Source: Adineta ricciae
Taxonomy: Eukaryota; Rotifera; Eurotatoria; Adinetida; Adinetidae
Length of the DNA: 64,000 nucleotides
Assembly (NCBI GenBank): GCA_905250025.1
Contig: CAJNOJ010000381.1
Span: forward strand, 1 to 64,000
Direction: 5' to 3'
Every line of letters begins with the position of its first letter. The stretch's first letter is position 1. Both the position numbers and the translations under genes were made by a program. Positions 1 to 18,289 of this stretch are shown here, piece by piece. The notes under the pieces are model-generated. The model was not told where the DNA came from, ran no database searches, and saw only the letters and a program-made list of their open reading frames with translations.

Positions 1-11
1 TACGACTTTTT

Positions 12-108
12 CGTCGCAACTGCGCGCAGTTGCGACGCAATTTTTCGCAATTACGGGTCACAGTGCGATCGCAGTTGCGGCGCAACTGCGTCGCAATCAG
101 ACCGCAAT
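12..108. repeat. GC-rich palindromic repeat cluster
   Basis: A 26-bp perfect palindrome spans 12-37, centred on TGCGCGCA. A related imperfect palindrome at about 70-92 has arms CGCAGTTGCG and CGCAACTGCG around one central base. The unit TTGCG/CGCAA recurs throughout. This is far more GC- and CpG-rich than the AT-rich surroundings. It may be the edge of a foldback or satellite-like repeat cut by the window start. Function is unknown. Confidence 0.6.
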
Positions 109-425
109 AGCAAACATGGGTAGGAATATCAGTCGGATTGAGAGCTAAGAAAATACTTGGCAGGTCTCCATTGAAAATTAATGCATGCCGTTATGAATAT
201 GCAAGTTTTAATCTGAATAAGAAGAATAGTTTTGATGTAAGTTAAATAAAAGAATTATTTATCTTCGGAGTAACTGTTTACATAAAGTCATTATCATCAA
301 TCATCTTCAATGTTATTCTTTTCTTCGCGTCTTTATAATATAAACTTTTCAAGAACACGATGATCAGTTGTATTCTTGTCGAACACGAATAGATACATTG
401 AAGCGATTTGAGAAGAAAATACGAA

Positions 426-1254
426 ATGCTTTTTAGTTTGGTTTTACTGTTTCAATTGATAATGTTCTGCTCAAGTACAGAAGAAGATCTGTGGTGTTAT
501 TTTCGTGTACAGAATTCCGATGGCAGTCAGTCATGGTGCTTAGACGAAGATTGTTACAAATATTTAGATGTCGTTTCCATTGATGATAATCATTGTGAAA
601 CAAACTTTTTATCCCTTCGATTCTCATCTTATTCAACATACTTCACATTTCTTCGTTCCACTTCCACAAAAAAGTCACTCTCATCATATTTTTCTCGAAA
701 GCAAACTAATGCAGAACGTCTTCTTCAAATTGAATTTCTATCTTCATTAAAAGACGATCAAATATTCCACCTTAACGAACTCAAACTTTTGAGTAATTCC
801 ACGCCGTCAAATATCGATACGTATGAATTAGTTTTTCCAGGCAATCTTATTGAAAATGACTCACCAATGATTTTCGACGAACAAATTTTTCTCAGTGAAC
901 AACAACAATACATCGATACAATACGACTGATATTCAATTGTTCGGCGAATGAAAGAGTCGAATGGGAATTAGTGAAAAGTATACAATCGGTGTCATATTC
1001 ACCATGTCCACAGCAAATCCGATTAAAACAAGAAAATAATCACGACCAAATCTATGTTATTATTCTCGTAAGTTTTCTTTTCGAAAATGAAACCAGCGTC
1101 ATATGCGTCTCTTTTGTTTCAGACGAGTTGTATCGCATTTTTCTCTGTTATCATCATTGGTATAATCGGTTTGATTTTATTTCATACTTTCTATGTAAAA
1201 AATAACCAACGACTGATCTCTGTGAGTTCAATTTCACTAATCGAACGGTTCTAA
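426..1254 (+). CDS. single-pass membrane protein, rotifer-type unknown family (copy A)
   Basis: Two exons, 426-1067 and 1123-1254, with a 55-nt phase-0 GT-AG intron, give 257 aa. The ATG at 426 opens directly into a signal peptide (MLFSLVLLFQLIMFCSS). The ectodomain carries several Cys and the motif DCYKYLD. The second exon encodes one hydrophobic membrane helix (about residues 219-236) and a short basic tail. Ignoring the intron would miss the membrane helix. The gene at 1440-2317 on the opposite strand shares the ECHKYLD-type motif, the FVSLxFSSxxTY-type segment, the intron position and the membrane-helix exon, so the two are paralogs. I do not recognise the family. It is probably a cell-surface protein. 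Confidence 0.75.
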
Positions 1255-1439
1255 TTAAAAATTTATTAAAATCTTTGTTCAAATAAAGAATTGTCGTCGA
1301 AATGAATCTCTTCATAAATGTTGTTCGGTTTCTTTGTAGAGAGATTCTTTATGGGGTGATGGTAAGCGGGAGACTTGGTACGGACGGACTCGTCCATGAT
1401 AGGTGCTTCTACAAAAGATAAACTTTAGTCGAAAACTTT

Positions 1440-2317
1440 TCAATCACGAGAAAAATTTCTGAAAAAGTCTTCATACCGATTGGTTGAATCAATATGTTGT
1501 GATATTGAGGAAAGTGTCCCATCAGTTTGTGAGCTTCCCTTACGATGTAAATGCCGATAAACTAAAATGGAGAGAATAATTGTGATCGATAGTATTCCTA
1601 AAGGTATTAAAATCTAAATAAAATGGCAAAATAGCGAAGGTTTTATGAGGAGAAATGTGTCATTACAAGAATAATGAAATAAATGGATTCGGAAGTCTTC
1701 TGTGTTGTTGAAGTTGACGACGAGAGAAGATTTGATGTTATTGTTGTTACCAATTTCGGACGTTGTGGAGCGAATACAGATGGAGAAGTAATAAGTACAG
1801 GACATGGTTTTCCGTCATATGGAATAAATGAGTTACAATACAGTTGAATTTTGATGATAAACCACTGAGGATCGTCGGGATCGTAATGAATAAACCGTTG
1901 AAGAAAAAGTTCGTTTGGGAGGTTTCGCATATAGATTTGGTAGGAATCGATATGATTTCCTAATCGATTCAGATGATTTTCCTCGGTCGGTCGATCATCG
2001 ATATGAATTTGATTTAGATAGATTCTCAGTAAACGTGTTTGTTGAGATTTTTTCGGGAATAGAACCGATAATTGCCATCGAGTTTGATCGAGAAATGCTT
2101 GATAAGTTTGAAACGATGAAAATGCAAGAGAAACGAAATTCGCTTTACACGTATTCGGCTTGACAGTTAATGACAATGGATCAAGATATTTGTGACACTC
2201 GTTACTTAAACATAAATCACTTGTTGAATCCGCATTTTTTATTATATAATTACATAAATGACCGAAACAATTTGTGAAATTGAATGTGAAGAATATGGAA
2301 AGAATAAACCATTTCAT
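1440..2317 (-). CDS. single-pass membrane protein, paralog of the 426-1254 gene (copy B)
   Basis: Exons 2317-1667 and 1613-1440 flank a 53-nt phase-0 intron (1614-1666) and give 274 aa. The ATG at 2317 starts a signal peptide (MKWFILSIFFTFNFTNC). The ectodomain has ECHKYLD and six or more Cys, plus a Ser/Thr-rich juxtamembrane stretch. Exon 2 encodes a membrane helix (ILIPLGILSITIILSIL) and a Ser-rich cytoplasmic tail. The intron interrupts the two paralogs at the equivalent place, just after an IIL sequence. The genes converge, with stop codons 186 nt apart, which implies an inverted duplication. Function unknown. Confidence 0.75.
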
Positions 2318-2594
2318 TGTAAAAAATGCAAAAATAACTTTCGATTCGTTTTCTGCCCACAAATAACTATTCGTTTAACATTCCGAACACATTCTTTTCG
2401 GTCTCCGTCACTCAATTCGTCATTTTGTCGTATGAAATCGAACTAGAAATGAACAAGTTCAAAGACAAAAGATAAACTTTCCTTTGTGTACACGAATGTG
2501 TGAATAGGAAACGATTGATCGATTGCGATAGGGTTGATTTCTAATGAATATATATCTATTGGTTCGATGTGTATACATGAAAGTATGCAGATAA

Positions 2595-2622
2595 GGAGAG
2601 AGAGAGAGAGAGAAGAGAAGAA
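2595..2622. repeat. (GA)n microsatellite
   Basis: A purine-only run of GA dinucleotides lies between copy B's 5' flank and the LIM gene. It could be promoter-associated, but nothing shows that. Confidence 0.8.
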
Positions 2623-2708
2623 AGAATAACATGACGTCAGATGAGTGGATATTCTTTTCAAACATTCGCTGTGTTTATTTCGCTTTTCTTACTCAATGGA
2701 AGGAGAAT

Positions 2709-3746
2709 ATGTTTCGAACATCAGACTTGAATTGCAGCCAAGGTTTGTTTTCTTTTTACCATGAAAAAAAAATGAAAGAACATTGCTTTCGTTCGAATGA
2801 TATTCTAGATCTCGTCGCGGGTATCGTCGTTTGTTCGGAATACGAGAAAATCCTTATTTTAATGAAGATTTATTTGATCAAGAACAATTTACTCGACAAT
2901 TTCTTAGCGAATACAATCGAAAAGTTCTCCGACGAGGACAACACGTAACAAATTTCCTAATCTGACCTCCAACTTCCGTCGCTTTCTCTTCAGGTCAAAT
3001 GCAATAACTTAATTATCGCTGTTAAACAAATCATCAGTAATCATTTCTAGAAAATCTCAAAATGAAACTTCTCTTTTTTCTTCAGATGCTCCAAAGGCGT
3101 TTGAAGGCAATACTGAAGTTGAATATCGATTGAAAGGTCTTCCATTGAAGTGAGTCATTGTCTCGTTAAATGCAAGGTTTAACCTTTGACTTCATATAGA
3201 AATAGGCAAGAGCGTTCAACTGATGAAGAAAAAGGCGCATCAAATGAATCATTTCTGGCTGACAGAAATGAAATAGCTGTTGGCGATGATACAGACAACG
3301 AAGTTTCTTCGTAAGCCTCTAAATTTACCTTAACAGTGGAGACAAGTTCGTTTCCTTCAGATGCTATTGTTCTGATTGTCGAAAGAGTTTAACAAATGGT
3401 GATTATCTAATTAAAACAACGAACTGGAGTCGACCAATTCTTTGTCTATCTTGTTATGAAGATCATTACACTGAGAAATGCGTTCGATGTTTCAAAGCAA
3501 TAACCTTTGATCGTAAGCGAGCAATCTTCCTTTTTCGAATTTGATTCGCTGATTTTTCTAGCGAATTCGATCAAATCAGATGGCTTAGTTCGTGTTCACT
3601 ACGTTGAAGCTCATGGTTCTTATTGGCATTCGGAATGTTGCGTGTGTGCCGTTTGTTTGAAGTCATTGATTGGAGAGAAATTCTATCAAGATCAATATTG
3701 CAATCAACTATTTTGTCTTGAACATATTCCTCTTCAATATCTTTAA
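2709..3746 (+). CDS. half-LIM plus LIM domain protein (FHL-like arrangement)
   Basis: The last three coding exons join cleanly. Exons begin near 3201, 3361 and 3562, with introns of about 50 nt ending in TATAG, TTCAG and TCTAG. They encode a zinc-binding half-LIM (CYCSDC then CLSC) followed by a full LIM (CVRC, WHSEC, CAVC, CLEH) and stop at 3746. A leading half-LIM before a full LIM is the arrangement of FHL proteins, though only one and a half modules are present here. An acidic linker (TDEEKGASNES) precedes them. LIM modules mediate protein-protein contacts in cytoskeleton and nucleus. The 5' exons (about 2709-2945 and 3085-3150) are uncertain because more than one frame and acceptor is possible, and the start is a guess. 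Confidence 0.6.
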
Positions 3747-4029
3747 AAGAAAAAAAAAACATATCTTTTTTTTTCTATGGAAATAAAACGACCGTTTAAC
3801 GTTGGTGTGCAGAAAGAAGAAAGAGAAGCGAATATTTATAGAAGAATAATTGCATTATATCTTTATATGAGGTTCTTTTGTCTAAATCAGCATTTGATCT
3901 GGTAAACAGGAAGTCCGTTCGTAAAACAAGTAAAACATTGTTAGACTTTTAACGAGAGCAGATGTAAACTAAACGAGATATGTAATCCATTGAATTCAAC
4001 GTTCTTTTTGTTCGGCTTTAACACGATCG

Positions 4030-4263
4030 ATGGCTGCTCCATTCAACACTCCGATAACGACGTTAGTTCTCTTAATTATCTTCTTATCAATTTTGGAAAT
4101 CTGTTCAAGTCGTTTCGTTTGGGATTTTGGTTCATATTGTTTGAATAAATGTGCCAAAGCAAGACATAAATCAACACCCGTGAGTGTTTGTTCATGCCAA
4201 TGGATCTCGTCGAATTATCGGCGATCATTATTAAATACAACTCTGAACACATATTCCAACTAA
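4030..4263 (+). CDS. secreted four-cysteine mini-protein A
   Basis: 77 aa, single exon. A hydrophobic signal peptide (about residues 8-27) is followed by a short mature chain with SRFVWDFGSYC and the pattern C-x3-C-x12-C-x-C, then SSNYRRSLL. The RR could be a prohormone convertase site, so a secreted peptide precursor is possible; that is inference. The gene at 4653-4907 has the same Cys spacing and conserved blocks (WDFGSYCL, PVSVCSCQWISSN). I do not recognise the family, and similarity between the copies is the main evidence that this is a gene. Confidence 0.65.
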   Translation: MAAPFNTPITTLVLLIIFLSILEICSSRFVWDFGSYCLNKCAKARHKSTPVSVCSCQWISSNYRRSLLNTTLNTYSN

Positions 4264-4652
4264 ATGTATCCAACTTTGAATTGAAATAAAAGAAGGGGTC
4301 TTCGGAATCCTAGACGAACAGCGTTTGCTGGTTTGTGAATGCCCGAGGAACGCGTTGGTGGTGTTAACGTTTCCAAACGAGTGCTCTTATTAGTTTTCTC
4401 ATCGTCATGCTTTTCTCTAATTGGTATGAGACGGAAACATCTCTCTTTTCATTTTTTGACGAATATTTTACCAGATACAAAGAGATTTAATTGAAAATGA
4501 ACACCACTAGCGTCATACTGTCATTGACGTGAATCTTTTTATTAGGAGAAAAAAAAACGAGAGAAGTTTTTTAATGATCATTTGAAAAAAAAATGATGCA
4601 CCAGTCACGTCTATTTTCTTTTTTTTTAATATATATTTTAGAAAAAAATTCA

Positions 4653-4907
4653 ATGGGTTATTTTTCTCAATCGCCATCGAAACAAGTGATTTTCGTTCTA
4701 ATAATCTTGCTTTCCCTGTATCAAATATGTGAAAGTCGTTTCGCTTGGGATTTTGGTTCGTATTGTTTAAGTTATTGTGCCAAAATGAAGTATCGAACAA
4801 GTCCTGTGAGTGTTTGTTCGTGTCAATGGATTTCATCGAATCATCGACGAGGATTATTTGACAAGTTTTTGTTGAAGAATAATAACGATTTTTTTCGAAT
4901 TAAATAA
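4653..4907 (+). CDS. secreted four-cysteine mini-protein B
   Basis: 84 aa from the ATG at 4653. The reading frame extends upstream but that part lacks the signal-peptide character. A signal peptide (VIFVLIILLSLYQICES) is followed by SRFAWDFGSYC, C-x3-C-x12-C-x-C and SSNHRRGLF, matching the gene 390 bp upstream. The tails diverge. Signal sequence and C-terminus vary while the Cys core is constant, which suggests selection on the mature core. A polyA-type AATAAA follows at about 4920. Function unknown. Confidence 0.65.
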   Translation: MGYFSQSPSKQVIFVLIILLSLYQICESRFAWDFGSYCLSYCAKMKYRTSPVSVCSCQWISSNHRRGLFDKFLLKNNNDFFRIK

Positions 4908-4924
4908 CTTTTTATTCCAAATAA

Positions 4925-7180
4925 AAAACAAGTTCAAGTTTCGATCGAAACCTATTTAAAAGAAGAAAAGTGTCCTTTTTTTTTAACTTAAATACCGATT
5001 AAATTTTAATAAAATCTGTGCGTTTGAGCGAAAAGAACTTTCTTTTCACTGGAACAGGCTAATCTGCTATAATTGATGATTATTTAATTAACTATCAGCG
5101 ATAGCGCTGATGCTATGCTCGTATTTAATATAAAGCATGAAGTTCATAGTTAGAAAAAATTTTCTTCGACTATCAGCACAGATCTTTATAACAAAAACTC
5201 TTCATCCGCAGTATTCTCTAGTTAGGCGATGTTTTTTTCCGAAGGTGTTTGAGGGACAGCGTAGATAGCAAACATGAACTACATATATCATACCGATTAG
5301 TAAATGTACTGTTGTGTGTGATGACTAAATAATCACGATACAAAGTTTGGGTGGAGAATCATATAATTTAATAAATACGATTGTCTTCTACGACTATTTT
5401 TATGTGTTTCCTTGATTATTTTCCAGTTCGTTACTTATCTATTTTTATCACAAAACGTATTCATTCAGTAAGTAATGTAAATTTGTATGTAGGTTCTGGC
5501 TTGATTATATAGTATATTTCCTGTTCTTATGGTATCTCATATCCAACTCATCAGCGTTTACATACTTATCTTCAAGAATAAAATTGAATGAGCAGTAAAA
5601 AAAACAATCGTCTTCTATGTTTGGCTATAGTTGCACCAACAAGTTAATCTGGTCTATATTCTATTGTGTGAATCGCTTTAGTGTAACACCATCAATAAAT
5701 CAAATCTACAATCAGATTTCGGTTATTCAAGGGATTCTTCTCCCTCAGAAATCGATTCCGTGAACAGTGCAACGGAAATTTATGAAACTTTCAGTAGACA
5801 GAAAACTTGATACGAAAAGAATTTGATAAAATTTTCATTCAATCAATTATTACAGATAAAAAGTTATTCGCCAAATACTCACAGAAACAGAACTTTCCGC
5901 TTGTAACATTTTCGGAACCGTCGGTAGCACCGAGAATAGTAAACTTTCTTTTTTAAATGAAGAAGAAACTTCGTAGACCTGTTTTCGTCTTCAATGAAAA
6001 TCTCATTGAATGAATCAGGCCAATGGATAACGGTTGAGCTCTCCATTGATCAAATTATTTAAAACGTAGTGAGTCGTTTCTTAAAAATATCCTTGTCAGT
6101 TCGAGGAACATGAAGAAGGATGGTTCGTACTGAATCGAATTTCCTTTCATATTCGCAATGATCGGCACCAAAGCCTTCTGCATCGACACATGTGTACTAT
6201 GGACTATTTAAATCAGGTGAAACACGCCGATCACGATTATCATATTTTGTGTCTGTGATAAAGCATCGTAAGCCGATTTCACACAAAGGACAAATACATA
6301 TCGGGTGGATGCCCATATATCTCAAATCGGATGAACGTGCGCAGTGAACAATCCCGTTGAAATATTACAAGACTGATCCAATCATTTCGAATTACATCGA
6401 CTGATAGTTTTCTCTTAATCAATGTTGTTTAGAACAACCTTTGCCATCAAAAACAGTCGGTAGGATAGGGATTGCTAAATCAAAGCAACGATCGGAAATC
6501 ATCAACTTCCACGGTAATCTAATCGATTTTTCTCAAACATATCAATATGGATTGCAAAAATTCTTCTTCCGTACGATAAGTTACATCTCGATTTATAATT
6601 TCTAATGAATAAATGTGTTAATTTGATATGGAAACGAACGGTTCTTTCATGATTATCATCGATTAGTTGAATGATAATTTCAGCAATAGAAATTCCCGAT
6701 GCATATCCCTGTTTCATCAATTGCATCGAGACAATCGATATGACCATCATTTGCGCGTACAGATCTTCAATTGTTACGTTCCTCTGCAAAAGTTTTGAAA
6801 AAGTCAACTTCGGTGTATGATCACAAGGTTTCACATGACACTTTGCTCACAGTCCATTTATACAAAAGCCTATTGATTTAAAGATGTCATCCAATTCTTC
6901 ACCGAGTAAATAAATTTGAAAACAATCCTAGTACAATGCATATCTGTCGTTGCATCTTGATAATAAAAGTGAACGCGAGTGTGCATGTGGTGAAGTGCAT
7001 ATATTTATTCATATAGCTGTACGTATACGCCCTCTAGTATGCATATGTTGACTTGGCTATTTAAATGATGTTTTTTTGTTGTTATATCTCGCCTTTAACT
7101 AATAAAAAATCCACATAGTTACTGTAGTAAAACTGAATTAAAAGTAAAGAGCAATCGTTTTCTGTATTGCTATGGTCCAT
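4925..7180. other. intergenic, partly duplicated flank
   Basis: No convincing gene. From about 5990 to 7180 the sequence is recognisably related to about 12090-13080: the same order of ATTGAATGAATCAG, GATAACGG and a run including CGAGTGTG...TATTTAT. Those two segments are the downstream flanks of the two GH31 genes. The 110-codon minus-strand frame at 6502-6834 is not conserved in the other copy, so I do not call it a gene. Confidence 0.55.
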
Positions 7181-7182
7181 CA

Positions 7183-10497
<3,315 letters not shown>

Positions 10498-11016
10498 GAA
10501 AATCATGAGAATCACTACTGATCAACACAAAACAACCACGTAGAGTAAGAGGTGTGATAAACAGATGCACAAAGTATGATTTGTTAAATTGAAAATGTGG
10601 CTGCATCTTTCGCACGACTTCACGCTTCGTAGGATTACCATATTACGCAAGAAATAGATAGGAAGAAAACTAATTCAACATAACAAGACTCGTGATCAGC
10701 TTTCCCTACATTCATGCCTTCTTCTGTTTGCATGTTGAAAAAAAGGCACTATCAAAAATAATTGGTTTCTCTGATTGGAATAACATGGACGAACACAGAG
10801 ATCGTCGAAGAAAGGAATAATATTGCTTCTTCACGGTTCAAGTTTATTAGTCATAATAGGTTTGAATAGCTCGGCTATTGATCTCTCTCGACGTTTAAAA
10901 CAGACGCACTTATACACGCACGTATATACATATATATCCAAACATATACGAACACATTCGTCGACTGGTATTTGTGTTCGTTTGAAGATCGTCCTTAGCC
11001 ACTGCCAAACTTACTA

Positions 11017-11884
11017 ATGACGACAAGAGAAAAATACGAACTTCTATTTAATCCATCACAGAACAGTGATGAGAATAAACTTAAGGTAAGAACTGACATT
11101 GGTTTTCGTCATTCCGCAATACGTTTTATTTAGATATTAACTGAATTAATTGGCGGCGAATGCAAGCAATCGGAAAAGATCGAATATTTATCTTATCGTG
11201 CTAAACTCTTTTCTGGTCGATTTCAATGGGAAGGTAGGTCACATAATTTGGAATCATTGAATTAAACCACATGACTTTGTTCCAGATGTATTGAACGACA
11301 TAAGCGCGATTGAAACAATGAATGGCAACAAACTAAATAGAAGTTTACGTGGATTGAAGATGTAAGTATTCCGATTGCTGTTCGTTCATTGTTAGTTTTC
11401 GTTTTGATTTTACAGACATGCCGAAATACAAATGGATTTACGAAAAGTTCGTGAGAAAATTGGAAATGCTCTAGCCAGTGGTGGTAATCCATTCGTTTCA
11501 TATATTTTACGTTATTGAATATTCTGTTTGTTTTTAGTTGAACAAAACAAACAGTTTCATGTTTTGATGGAGCATTTGAGCGAAGATGAAATCGTGAACA
11601 TCATCCACGGTATGCATCGATGTGGAAATTTTACTCTTCATGAGATAAACAAATTCATTTTTAGATTCAAAGAAAAATCCAACCAATTCGAAAAGGTTAA
11701 GAAACTAACAAGTATCGGCATTTCGATTGATATATCTACCGTGTGCAAATACAGAACAATGCTCTCATTTCCTGTCACTGTCAACAAACTGCTCCAAAAT
11801 TCATATGTTCTTCGATTCATTCGATATACTGTGATTACGTATATCGATAGATATGCCACATTATATCAATTGATTTTGCTTTAG
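11017..11884 (+). CDS. small unrecognised intracellular protein
   Basis: Frames and splice sites connect exons 11017-11085, 11134-11233, 11286-11363, 11417-11483 and one starting at 11538. The protein begins MTTREKYELLFN and is charged and helical, with no signal peptide or membrane segment. The 3' end is ambiguous. Splicing a 58-nt intron from about 11610 to 11664 gives a short polar tail ending near 11708. Reading through gives a longer, more hydrophobic tail ending at 11884. It lies between the two GH31 copies on the opposite strand and I saw no second copy. Family unknown. Confidence 0.5.
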
Positions 11885-11889
11885 CGTCT

Positions 11890-13080
11890 TTTTTGTTTAA
11901 CTTACATGATGATTTTTGTTCAAATAAATACTTTTCATCAGAATTGAACAGTTTCTAACTCAACGAAGGAAACGATAAGCAATTGGGTGTATATTCGATT
12001 GAATACTTCGCTCAAGATGTGAACAGAGATCGGATATGAGTTAATTTGTCTGGTCAACCTCACTTCTTCGAACATTTCGTTTTAAGTGGTGAGAAGATTA
12101 TGGTTCTTGTCGAAATCTTCAATAAAAATCGCATTGAATGAATCAGATCAATAGATAACGGCTGGGCTCATCATTGATTAAGCCGTTTTCTAATTATATC
12201 TTTCTCAGTTCGAAGAAAATGGCCGAATTTCTCTTCTTATTAGGAACGATTGCCATCAAAGCCTTTCGCATCGATAGATGTGCACGATTGTGACGATCGG
12301 AAACCATCGATTTACAATCTCGGACGAATGGATGATTCGTTCACTTTGATATAGGCAAATACATGTCATTACTGAGTCAGATTTATTCATCTAAGGGTGT
12401 AGAAAAAGTCCATGATGGCATGAAATCTTTTCATCAAATAAAAGTTCTTTTGAAATGATTTTCTCAGTGGGTATTTTCGATAAGTAATATGTGCATGAAT
12501 GGTTGTTCCAGCAATAGAAATCTCCATTGTATACTCTTATTTCATCAATCATATCGAGACAATCGATATGTTCATCAATTATTTTCTCACTGGGTAAACG
12601 TACGAATCGAAACACGTTGACGTCCATCGCAGTTTCGCTTTGTCCAGCAATTGACTTTGATAATAGCTGAAGACTAACCAAATGATGCTAGAAGAACGCA
12701 TTTCAATGCTGACCAACAGCCAAACAGCAGAGAATCATCATGGTTCGAAAATAGTTTTTCTACAAATCGATTCCATCGCTTGGTGCAAATCAAGAATACA
12801 GATCCTCACTGTGGTTACATTCTTTCTGGTAAATAAATTTAAAAATAATCATAGTACAATGTATATCTATCGTTGTTACTTGATAATGAAAGTGAAGGCG
12901 AGTGTGTATGTGTTGAAAACCATACTTTTATTTATAGCTACATGTATACACCCCTCGCCCACACTCACTCTCCTGTATGTAGATGCTGACGTGACTATTG
13001 AAATGGGTTTTTATTGCGGTTATACTTCGCTTTGAACTAATAATGAATCAACATAGTTATTTTCTGTACTAAAATGGCCG
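11890..13080. repeat. diverged duplicate of the 5990-7180 flank
   Basis: Segments are collinear with about 5990-7180, such as the ATTGAATGAATCAGA...GATAACGGCTGGGCTC stretch at about 12134. Substitutions and indels are many, in contrast to the identical core of the neighbouring GH31 genes. No gene is called. The minus-strand frame at 12391-12681 differs from its counterpart at 6502-6834 and looks like chance. Confidence 0.55.
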
Positions 13081-13085
13081 TATCA

Positions 13086-16494
<3,409 letters not shown>

Positions 16495-16748
16495 GGAAGT
16501 CGAGATGATCTGCAGAAGAAATTTCTCGTGAAAGTCTCCTTTGATCAACAAAAAAACAACCACCGCCTAGAATAAAAGGTGTGATAAGCAAATGCGCAAA
16601 GTGTAAGATAACCGACGAACTCTTTATTCACATATCTTTATGAAGAAAAACTTAAGAAAAAAAGCAACGAAGTAGGTTGTATGGTGAAAAGGTAATACGT
16701 AGACAGAAGATATACGTTAAACGTTTGCGAGACACTCTCAATAGAATT

Positions 16749-18269
16749 TCATTGAGAATCGTAAGATGGTGGTGGTGGTGATTTTTCATCAGGTGATCTC
16801 ACTGAGTGTGGTCTACGTGTTCTCCATTCGATTACAGCTTGTTGTACTATTTGATTCGCGTGCAGTTCCATTAATAGGAATAAATCAAATTCAGGATGTT
16901 CCTGATGACTGACGTAATCATACAATTCTTTGATATAAGTTTCGAGGGCTTGTCGATGCTGTTCGTGAATTTGATTGCCTATGTGAAATAGAGAGTGATG
17001 ACTGGAGGGAAACGTCGGTACGGTGCATCGTTTTTGCAGCTGATGATAAAGTTGCTTGAATTCATCGAATGTATGTGAGACTGAACATTGACCATTTTGT
17101 CCAGGGATAATTTGTTGGATATTTAAACGAATTTGAAAACGATTATGACCACGCTCATGATGAAACGATGGAATATCAATATCGTTTTGCAGGCGAGTAC
17201 GGAATTTAAGTGGAGATTTGAAATCGGGAGAAGTTAATTTTTGATGACACTGATTCGTTGTGAACATTCCGGGAGAAGAATACGGTTGTCGGTAGTCGAA
17301 ACCAACACTTTGCAACAACTGCGACGGCAAGTCTCTAAGTCTCCCTTGAAAAAAAAACGAACAAAGTCATCGTCATTCAAATTTGGAGTGTCACTGTATG
17401 AATCAATACCAAATCTTTGGTGTACTGAAGTAAATGGATCCAAACATCTGAACACGCCGCCTGATATGGCTGCAATCTGACCCATAAATTCTCTTGGTTT
17501 TGGATCATCATCTGTATGTCCCATGATAAAAACAGCTGTATGTATAACGCATGGATTTCGTCGCTGACATAGCCATACTTTTAGATCAAGTAAAATCGTT
17601 CTTGTATCCATTGATGGTTCAGCATCGGAAAATAAATAAATTGTATTTGCTTCTTCATCTCTGAGTGCCTGTTTCAATGCATCGTACGTATTCGTTTGTC
17701 CATGCGCATCCAAATGATCGAAATAATGCTCTGCTTGTTTTAGATGAGAGGACGTCGCTGATGTCAGTCCATGTTTCCAACTGTGAACATGTGTACCAAA
17801 ATGGATGGTATTGAATCTGAATTGAGCTAATATACGGTGATGAAGAATTTTATGCAGATCGTGAACAATAAATTCCAGACGATTAAAATATTGTCGGCAG
17901 CCCGTTTGAAATTCAGTACTCATCGAACCACTTGTATCAATGAGAAAAATCATTCGAGAACTAGTCACCGGCCCGTAAATATGGGATTGGCCACGGACTT
18001 CTGCCAGAATTTGGTCAACTTGTGGAAATAAATAGGATGGCAACAGGCTTCTCAATTGAAAGCGATTCACTGGATCTAGTAGTTCCTCGTCGATGACTTG
18101 CAAAGCATCCAGACATTGTTGGTGCACTGAAATCATTTGCAACAAAACCAAATAAATGATTATCAAACAGATGAAGAGCAAGTACGAGTTCGGTGCCAGA
18201 GAAATAGGACGCTAACGTGATGACCTGTTCACCGCTGAAAGCTCGCGGACAAATTCTCAATCGATTCAT
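16749..18269 (-). CDS. VWA domain + PX domain protein
   Basis: The 5' part encodes a von Willebrand A domain with a perfect MIDAS DxSxS (FLIDTSGSMS) and downstream TNTYDAL and LFSDAEPS. A 50-nt phase-1 intron (donor GTGACA in the FGIDSY codons, acceptor TTTTTTTTCAAG) joins it to a PX domain (FDEFKQLYHQLQKR, then LETYIKELYDYV) with a proline-rich PPPPSYDSQ end. PX domains bind phosphoinositides and VWA with MIDAS binds metal-dependent ligands, so an endosomal or membrane-peripheral adaptor is likely. Without the intron the two parts would be called separate genes. The N-terminus is uncertain: MNRLRICPRAFS at 18269 reaches the VWA frame only through an intron starting at an internal GT, and no choice is clearly best. 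Confidence 0.7.
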
Positions 18270-18289
18270 TTGCCGTGGTGAACGAACAC

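Noticed and set aside
6502..6834. 110-codon minus-strand frame as a gene
   Set aside because: The duplicated counterpart at 12391-12681 does not conserve the frame or the residues, and there is no domain or splice context.
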